Under the pieces are notes generated by a model, which was not told where the DNA came from, did no database searches, and worked only from the letters and a program-made list of their open reading frames with translations. From Buttiauxella sp. B2 (GTDB taxonomy: Bacteria > Pseudomonadota > Gammaproteobacteria > Enterobacterales > Enterobacteriaceae), in assembly GCF_006376615.1 (NCBI RefSeq), contig NZ_VEXQ01000028.1, positions 1 through 37,545 on the forward strand: a DNA stretch of 37,545 nucleotides, read 5' to 3'. Of this stretch, positions 32,439-37,545 are shown one piece after another. The stretch's first letter is position 1; every line of letters starts with the position of its first letter. Made by a program: the position numbers and the translations under genes.

Positions 32439-33578
32439 ATGACTAACCCGCACCGCTTGCTGGTACTTATGCTGTTTGCGTCACTGTTACAACCGCTGGG
32501 GGTTTTTGCCGCCGGGTTAATAGATGACACAGACGGCATGCTGGATATGAGCGACTATCTTCGTGAAAAGCGCTACGGGTTTTTACCGATACCCGTCGTT
32601 ATCACCGAACCTGCAATTGGCTATGGTGGCGGCTTGTTTGGTCTTTTCCTGCACGATCAGGATGAACAACAACCCTCAAACGGGCGATTAATCCCCCCTG
32701 CGATAACGGCGTTCGGTGGCGGAGCCACGCAAAATGGTACCTGGTTTGTCGGCGGTGGTCATCGGCATACCTGGAATAATGACAGCATTCGCTACCAAAT
32801 TGCTTTGGGTTATGCGGATATCAATCTGGATATCTATTCTGGTGATATTGCAGGGTTTGGTCGCAGTGGAGGGGTGAGTACGCGTACTAAAGGCTATGGG
32901 GGCTCGCAGAAACTGCTGTTTCGTGTGGCGGACTCTCCCTTTTTCGTCGGTGCTTCGCAGTTCTACGCCAATATGGAGATTTCTGCCGATAATTCAGCAG
33001 TTAACCGCTTACTGCAGGGCGTGCTTGGAGAATCCAGTTCCACATCTGGCGTAGGATTATTGATGGAATATGACACCACCGATAACTTCTTTTATCCGCG
33101 TAATGGGCTGTCTGTCACCAGTGAATACCAGTTTTACACTAATTTCCTGGGCGGTGATTACCGATACAACACGCTGACTCTCGACGGCAAATACTTCCAA
33201 CCACTCGGTCGTGATTTCACCCTCGTGCTGGCTGGAAATTATCAGTCACTTTCAAATCGAGATAGCCACTTGCCTCCGATGGCTCGGCCTTATATCAAGT
33301 TACGAGGCATCTCGAGTTACCGTTATCAGGGCGATTATGTCAGTACCGTGCAATCTCAGCTTGAATGGCAAATGACACCGCGCTGGATACTGCAAGGCTT
33401 TGTAGGGGCGGGGAGTGCGGGAAAGGAAATGGATAATCTTTATGAGCAAACCGAAGTGGCCTGGGGCGGCGGATTCCGTTATCTGATTGCGAGTGCATTT
33501 GGGTTGCATACCGGTATTGATGTCGCTTTCAGCGATGATGAACAAGCTCTGTATTTCAATGTGGGCTCTGGGCTGTAA
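32439..33578 (+). CDS. POTRA-less Omp85/BamA-like outer-membrane barrel 1
   Basis: A 379-residue protein with a signal peptide to about residue 24 (FAA-GLID) and no POTRA-sized periplasmic region: the barrel-like pattern starts within ~40 residues (FLPIPVVITEPAIGYGGG). The Omp85 lid-loop motif is LRG with Arg289, followed by SYRYQGDY and an alternating LEWQM strand. The C-terminal strand ends in LYFNVGSGL. Such short Omp85 relatives are annotated as BamA/TamA-family or surface-antigen proteins. Cargo unknown. It begins a four-gene operon; the 49-base gap to gene two is the largest within it. The start is ATG 32439. Confidence 0.8.
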   Translation: MTNPHRLLVLMLFASLLQPLGVFAAGLIDDTDGMLDMSDYLREKRYGFLPIPVVITEPAIGYGGGLFGLFLHDQDEQQPSNGRLIPPAITAFGGGATQNGTWFVGGGHRHTWNNDSIRYQIALGYADINLDIYSGDIAGFGRSGGVSTRTKGYGGSQKLLFRVADSPFFVGASQFYANMEISADNSAVNRLLQGVLGESSSTSGVGLLMEYDTTDNFFYPRNGLSVTSEYQFYTNFLGGDYRYNTLTLDGKYFQPLGRDFTLVLAGNYQSLSNRDSHLPPMARPYIKLRGISSYRYQGDYVSTVQSQLEWQMTPRWILQGFVGAGSAGKEMDNLYEQTEVAWGGGFRYLIASAFGLHTGIDVAFSDDEQALYFNVGSGL

Positions 33579-33627
33579 CAATAGTTGTACCTGGGCAAAA
33601 TAACAAAATAAGCAGAAGAGAGAGCTG

Positions 33628-34611
33628 ATGATAATGCTCAACAGTATGTGGCAAAGCCGTTTAATTACCTGTTCCCTGGCATCAGGGTTGTTGCTGCTGT
33701 CCGGCATGGCGTTGGGTGCAACGACCGATACCGAGACGGAAAGCAGCACTTTCCCCATCTGGGGTGATGAAGCGCGAGCGCGTGGTTATTCTATCCCGCT
33801 CCCGTTTGGTGCAAACCTCAGCTATATGAATATTCGCCAAAATATCGATGTCGATAGCATTACTTTCTCCGGGCTGAAGCTCGGCAATCACCTGATCCCT
33901 AGCGACATGTTTAATATTGCCGTTGGCCAAACGCGCCAGCGTAGCGAAACCGAAAACCTGCGCCTGGATATGTGGGTGTTTCCATTTTTAAATATTTACG
34001 GGCTGATGGGTTATACCAAAGGTTCGTCCCTTTCCCAGGTATCGGTTGATGCCGACCCGTCGCGCTACACCGGTATTGACCGGATTATCGCCTCGTCAGT
34101 ACACAAACTTCATGAAAACGGAACGCTACAGGACATTGATTTTGCACTCGATTTTGAAGGCCGCACTTTTGGTACCGGCTTTACGTTGGCGGGTGGGTAT
34201 AAAAACTGGTTCACGCTGGTGGATACCAACTACACGCGTACCGAATTCGATATCCTGGACGGTAAAATTTCTGCCGTGACGGTATCGCCGCGCGTGGGGT
34301 ATCGCTTTGACATGCCTGATATTTCAGGACCTTCTCATCTCAGTATATGGGTGGGCGCGATGTATCAAAATGTCGATCAGGAGTTCAAAGGAAACTTATC
34401 CGATCTGCATATGCCCCCCGAACTTCAGCCGCTTATCAGCTCTGTGAACGTAGATGACCAGGGGCGTTTTGACGTGAAGCAGCACCTCAGTTCACCGTGG
34501 AACACACTAATAGGTGCGCAGTACGAGATCACGAAAAATTTCAATCTACTGACCGAAATTGGTTTTAACGAGCGTAATAGCTTCTTCCTGGCGGGTGAAT
34601 ATCGATTCTGA
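33628..34611 (+). CDS. Predicted outer-membrane beta-barrel protein of unknown family
   Basis: A 327-residue protein with a signal peptide ending near GMALGA (about residue 31 from ATG 33628; ATG 33634 is also possible). It has regular amphipathic beta strands throughout and the aromatic end FFLAGEYRF typical of outer-membrane barrels. Segments such as WVFPFLNIYGLMGYTKG and SVSPRVGYRFDMP-like strands (TVSPRVGYRFDMP) fit a 10-12 strand barrel. There is no Omp85 RG motif. AAGAGAGAG lies upstream. It overlaps the next gene by one base, so the three downstream proteins are probably made in fixed ratio. Function unknown. Confidence 0.7.
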   Translation: MIMLNSMWQSRLITCSLASGLLLLSGMALGATTDTETESSTFPIWGDEARARGYSIPLPFGANLSYMNIRQNIDVDSITFSGLKLGNHLIPSDMFNIAVGQTRQRSETENLRLDMWVFPFLNIYGLMGYTKGSSLSQVSVDADPSRYTGIDRIIASSVHKLHENGTLQDIDFALDFEGRTFGTGFTLAGGYKNWFTLVDTNYTRTEFDILDGKISAVTVSPRVGYRFDMPDISGPSHLSIWVGAMYQNVDQEFKGNLSDLHMPPELQPLISSVNVDDQGRFDVKQHLSSPWNTLIGAQYEITKNFNLLTEIGFNERNSFFLAGEYRF

Positions 34612-35741
34612 TGAACAAGCGTGGAGCGCTATTTTTAGGATGGCTGATGCTGACGACGGCACCGTTTTTAGCACAAGCCGTGACGCGTGATGAGGTTGAC
34701 GGGTTTCTGGGAGAGCTGGGCGCGGACAATCAGTATGACGCCAACAAAGGTATTAACTGGAGCGTGCTGCCAGGGCCGTTCTATACCCCGGAGTTGAAAC
34801 TGGGTTTAGGCACCGCCATTGCCGGAATTTATCGTGTTGATCCTAACGATCGTGAAACGCAAAACTCCTCGATATCGTTCACTGGGTTTGTCAGCAGCAG
34901 CGGTGCATTGGGGTTTGGCATGAAGAACTACACGTTTTTCGCAGACGATGAATGGCGATTGTTTATTGATGGCGCGATTGCGAAGATCCCAACGGGTTTT
35001 TGGGGGGTTGGCTACGACGCAGCACAAGGCAATGAACAGGAATACATTGAAAAGTCGTTTCGCCTTCATCCACAACTCATGCGCCGCGTGGCTGGCAATC
35101 TTTATGCTGGCGTAGGCTGGGATTTTTCTACCCTGAATGCCAAAGTGGATAATGCGCACCCGGGTGACAACTTTTCGCAGTACGGTGCCGATACTTCGTC
35201 ACTCAATTCCGGTGCAACGGTGATGATCAACTATGATTCCCGTGATGTGATTACGCGGCCAACCCGCGGGCAGTTTTTCAGCTCGGAATACAGCTATTTT
35301 GATCCGGCAGTAGGCTCGGATAGCCACTTCACCGTGCTGCAATTGCAATATAACTACTACGCTTCGTTGAGTGAAAGCGAGGTTCTGGCGTTCGATCTTT
35401 GGGGCCGTTTTGCGCACGGTGATGTGCCCTGGGATCGTTTATCTGAAGCGGGGGACGACAATCGGATGCGTGGTTATTTCCAGGGGCGTTATCGCGATAA
35501 AGATGTGGTCAGCACGCAACTGGAATATCGCAAAAAGCTTAACTGGCGACATGGCTACGTTTTGTGGATTGGTGCCGGAGCGCTGGGTGAAAACCCGCAG
35601 GATCTCTCAGATCATCCGTTGTTACCCACCATTGGCGCAGGTTACCGTTTCGAAGTTAAGCCCGATATGAACCTTCGGCTCGATCTGGGATTGGGCAAAG
35701 AAAGCGCTGGATTTTATTTTCAAGTCGCGGAGGCATTTTAA
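34611..35741 (+). CDS. POTRA-less Omp85/BamA-like outer-membrane barrel 2
   Basis: A 376-residue protein with signal peptide to about residue 23 (LAQA) and a short periplasmic lead (DEVDGFLGELGAD) before an FYTPELKLGLG first strand. The Omp85 motif is MRGY with Arg287, followed by FQGRYRDKD and a STQLEYRKK strand. The C-terminus ends FYFQVAEAF. It is only distantly similar to barrel 1, so the operon carries two different members of the superfamily. ATG 34611 and the next start at 35741 both share a base with the preceding stop, showing translational coupling. Confidence 0.8.
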   Translation: MNKRGALFLGWLMLTTAPFLAQAVTRDEVDGFLGELGADNQYDANKGINWSVLPGPFYTPELKLGLGTAIAGIYRVDPNDRETQNSSISFTGFVSSSGALGFGMKNYTFFADDEWRLFIDGAIAKIPTGFWGVGYDAAQGNEQEYIEKSFRLHPQLMRRVAGNLYAGVGWDFSTLNAKVDNAHPGDNFSQYGADTSSLNSGATVMINYDSRDVITRPTRGQFFSSEYSYFDPAVGSDSHFTVLQLQYNYYASLSESEVLAFDLWGRFAHGDVPWDRLSEAGDDNRMRGYFQGRYRDKDVVSTQLEYRKKLNWRHGYVLWIGAGALGENPQDLSDHPLLPTIGAGYRFEVKPDMNLRLDLGLGKESAGFYFQVAEAF

Positions 35742-36853
35742 TGCGGTTCTGGATCTTCACTCTGCTTCTTGGTGTGACATCGCTGAGTTTTGCTGCGCAA
35801 CGGGATATTTTGCCGATTGAGCAGGCGCGGCGTGTGTGGCCCGTAGCGCAGGGTCTTACGGCGCCAGAATCATTGCGCCCATGTTGTGCATTTGGCTATG
35901 ACCTACAAGTGCGCGCCGTGGGTGTACCGATTCCGGTCTACCAGATTGGTAACGTTCTGACGCTATCTACGCTTGGCCATCATCGTTATAACGACAGCGC
36001 ATTAGGGGCGGTTAAAAATATCGTTGGCCTGAGCGAAGAGGGAAATGGCCTTATCTATACTCATCGCGGTGGCTTTATTGATATCGCCCACGTGCGTGAT
36101 ACGGCGGATCACACCTTCTATCTTTTCACCCAAATTTATTCCCGGCTCGGCCAGGACTGGCGGTTTTTTTACAGTGAAGAATTAGGTGTCAGACGCATTC
36201 AGCTTCATGCATTTAATCCACCTGCGTCCATGCCTGAACGTTATACGGTAGCAGCCTGGCTTGCGGGGCATCTTGCATTTCAACTGGCGCAGTGGCATGA
36301 AATTGCTCAGTGGTATGGCTTTCAGTCGGTTCCGGGGTTTTCTGAGGAAATATCAGCGTTCTCTCCAGAAGATCTCTACTCCAATTTATTGGGCGCACGG
36401 CTTGCAATAAACGTGATTCTGCACGGTCATGCGAGGTCAGTTGAATCTTACAACGCGGCAATGGAAAAGGCTCTGTACAAAGCGATGGTGCAACTTGGTG
36501 CCGTTAGCAAAGCGGAAACAGAAAAGAAATTTCGGGAGGTGGACGGTGACTGGTGGAACAGTAAACGCCGTGTTCCGGATAAGTTTCTGGTTTTGAATCG
36601 TAACTACGATCTTAGCGAAAACCGTTATCCAACTCCTGTCCCATTTGAAAAGGCGAAACCCTATCGCTTGGTGGTGCCCGTAACGGTCGCGGGAGTCACG
36701 CTGAGCCAGATTGGAGAACTGCAAATTCATACCGGTAGCGATATGCGAGGGCTTAAAGCTCCTGAGCGTTTTTATCTTCCCAGCCAATTTTCAGCTCTGG
36801 CGGAGCAGGCCAAATATGCGGATCAGATTCAGCTACAGCAAATGAAAAAGTGA
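35741..36853 (+). CDS. Periplasmic DUF4056-type protein
   Basis: A 370-residue secreted protein (signal peptide about 1-19, SLSFAA-Q). Conserved-looking features: a Cys pair in RPCCAFGYDL, His108 in THRGGFIDIAHVRDT, His117, and His186-Glu187 in AQWHEIAQWYG. I match this with fair confidence to the DUF4056 family, which has no established activity. The clustered His/Glu residues suggest a metal site or hydrolase-like centre. Last gene of the four-gene envelope operon, coupled to barrel 2 by a one-base overlap (TAATG). It may supply or modify the substrate handled by the barrels. Confidence 0.72.
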   Translation: MRFWIFTLLLGVTSLSFAAQRDILPIEQARRVWPVAQGLTAPESLRPCCAFGYDLQVRAVGVPIPVYQIGNVLTLSTLGHHRYNDSALGAVKNIVGLSEEGNGLIYTHRGGFIDIAHVRDTADHTFYLFTQIYSRLGQDWRFFYSEELGVRRIQLHAFNPPASMPERYTVAAWLAGHLAFQLAQWHEIAQWYGFQSVPGFSEEISAFSPEDLYSNLLGARLAINVILHGHARSVESYNAAMEKALYKAMVQLGAVSKAETEKKFREVDGDWWNSKRRVPDKFLVLNRNYDLSENRYPTPVPFEKAKPYRLVVPVTVAGVTLSQIGELQIHTGSDMRGLKAPERFYLPSQFSALAEQAKYADQIQLQQMKK

Positions 36854-36950
36854 GCGTCATAAGTAATCGCTATTGGACGAGCAATCCGTTGTTCGCTTTG
36901 ATGTTACCAATATGTTATCGATAATCTAATCAGATATTTGGAAACTGAAC

Positions 36951-37409
36951 ATGTTCACCATCAAAGCTGACGATCTTTCCCATCACGCGGTGCAGACATT
37001 AGTGGCTTACCATATTTCCGGCATGCTGGAACAATCTCCCCCAGAGAGTAGCCATGCACTGGATGTGCAAAAACTCCAGGACCCGGCTGTGACATTCTGG
37101 TCGGCGTGGGAAGAGGAGCAATTAGCGGGCATTGGGGCGCTGAAAATTTTGGATGAAAGGCACGGCGAGTTGAAATCAATGCGTACGGCAACGGAGTTTC
37201 TACGTCGTGGCGTGGCTAATCAATTTTTACTGCATATTGTGCAGATTGCACGAGAGCGTGGCTTTCAGCGCTTGAGTTTAGAGACGGGTACTCAGCCAGG
37301 ATTTGCAGCTTGCCATCAACTTTATCTCAAGCACGGCTTTGTCGATTGCGGGCCGTTTGCAGATTATCAGCTCGATCCGAATAGCCGTTTTATGACGCTG
37401 ACTTTGTAA
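36951..37409 (+). CDS. GNAT-family N-acetyltransferase
   Basis: A 152-residue single GNAT domain. The beta4-alpha3 acetyl-CoA motif A is SMRTATEFLRRGVANQFL (R-R-G-V-A in place of Q/R-x-x-G-x-G/A), followed by the LSLETGTQPGFAACHQLYLK segment with the family Tyr, ending in HGFVDCGPF. It transfers acetyl from acetyl-CoA to an unknown amine. It resembles the YsnE-like group by the KSMRT and LETG phrases. It is separately transcribed, 97 bases after the envelope operon. Confidence 0.88.
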   Translation: MFTIKADDLSHHAVQTLVAYHISGMLEQSPPESSHALDVQKLQDPAVTFWSAWEEEQLAGIGALKILDERHGELKSMRTATEFLRRGVANQFLLHIVQIARERGFQRLSLETGTQPGFAACHQLYLKHGFVDCGPFADYQLDPNSRFMTLTL

Positions 37410-37433
37410 GAAATAAAAGTCCGAACGATAGAA

Positions 37434-37460
37434 AGCAAAAAACCAGCCATAGGCTGGTTT
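37434..37460 (-). terminator. Terminator of the tRNA-Phe gene
   Basis: AACCAGCC (37441-37448), ATA, GGCTGGTT (37452-37459); on the minus strand the stem is followed by a T-run (A-run 37437-37440). Also suited to end the acetyltransferase transcript from the other side. Confidence 0.85.
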
Positions 37461-37470
37461 CTTTAAATAG

Positions 37471-37545
37471 TGGTGCCCGGACTCGGAATCGAACCAAGGA
37501 CACGGGGATTTTCAATCCCCTGCTCTACCGACTGAGCTATCCGGG
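37471..37545 (-). tRNA. tRNA-Phe (GAA), lacking its first base at the window edge
   Basis: Read on the minus strand, the D arm is TAGCTCAGTCGGTAGAGCA. The anticodon stem-loop is GGGGATTGAAAATCCCC with anticodon GAA. The T arm contains GGTTCGATTCC, and the 3' end is GAGTCCGGGCACCA with encoded CCA. The acceptor stem pairs CCCGGA with TCCGGG; the 5' terminal G lies just outside the window. A pheV/pheU-type gene; such genes are common integration sites for genomic islands. Confidence 0.97.

Overview
The window is chromosomal DNA from an enterobacterium (Enterobacteriaceae, in the broad Enterobacter/Buttiauxella/Kluyvera/Escherichia neighbourhood; genus not determined). The evidence is the recognisable E. 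coli-type genes (evgAS, yfdX, hdeD, hdeB, gadBC, yghX, yghU, yiaVW, yfaZ-like, a cspA-type gene with a cold box), several ERIC repeats and a tRNA-Phe gene at the right edge.

Layout. (1) 1-4731: the 3' end of a contact-dependent inhibition (CDI) locus. It holds the C-terminus of a large CdiA with its immunity gene, two further orphan toxin/immunity cassettes, then a decayed tail with an apparently truncated lipoprotein-like gene, an IS66-type accessory-gene scrap and a filamentous-haemagglutinin scrap. (2) 4724-6562: a LysR regulator divergent from a short-chain dehydrogenase. (3) 7033-15822: a compact acid-resistance island, evgA-evgS, yfdX, hdeD-hdeB, gadB-gadC. E. coli K-12 keeps these genes at three separate loci. 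EvgS here lacks the internal PAS domain of the E. coli protein. (4) 15945-22479: two EamA-type transporters, a yghX dienelactone-hydrolase-family gene behind an ERIC element, a PAS-GGDEF cyclase, yiaW-yiaV, and an IprA-like regulator. (5) 22655-27246: an OmpA paralogue, a YfaZ-like porin, a possible start-less membrane gene, a Spy/CpxP-like protein, a small lipoprotein and yghU. (6) 27440-31588: a quinate/shikimate-type catabolic operon (quiC, an MFS transporter, a shikimate-dehydrogenase-like enzyme). (7) 31703-32161: a CspA-type cold-shock gene with its leader. (8) 32439-36853: a four-gene envelope operon coding for two POTRA-less Omp85-type barrels, a third predicted barrel and a periplasmic DUF4056-type protein. 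(9) 36951-37545: a GNAT acetyltransferase and tRNA-Phe.

How they work together. The CDI cassettes look like a reservoir of swappable toxin tips, two of which appear to be diverged members of one membrane-active family with two-helix immunity proteins. The acid island joins a two-component sensor, periplasmic acid chaperone, membrane protein, glutamate decarboxylase and glutamate/GABA antiporter. The qui operon would import a cyclohexane-carboxylate-type compound and convert it to 3-dehydroshikimate and then protocatechuate. The least explained unit is the envelope operon at 32439-36853. The tightest couplings there are one-base overlaps between its last three genes.
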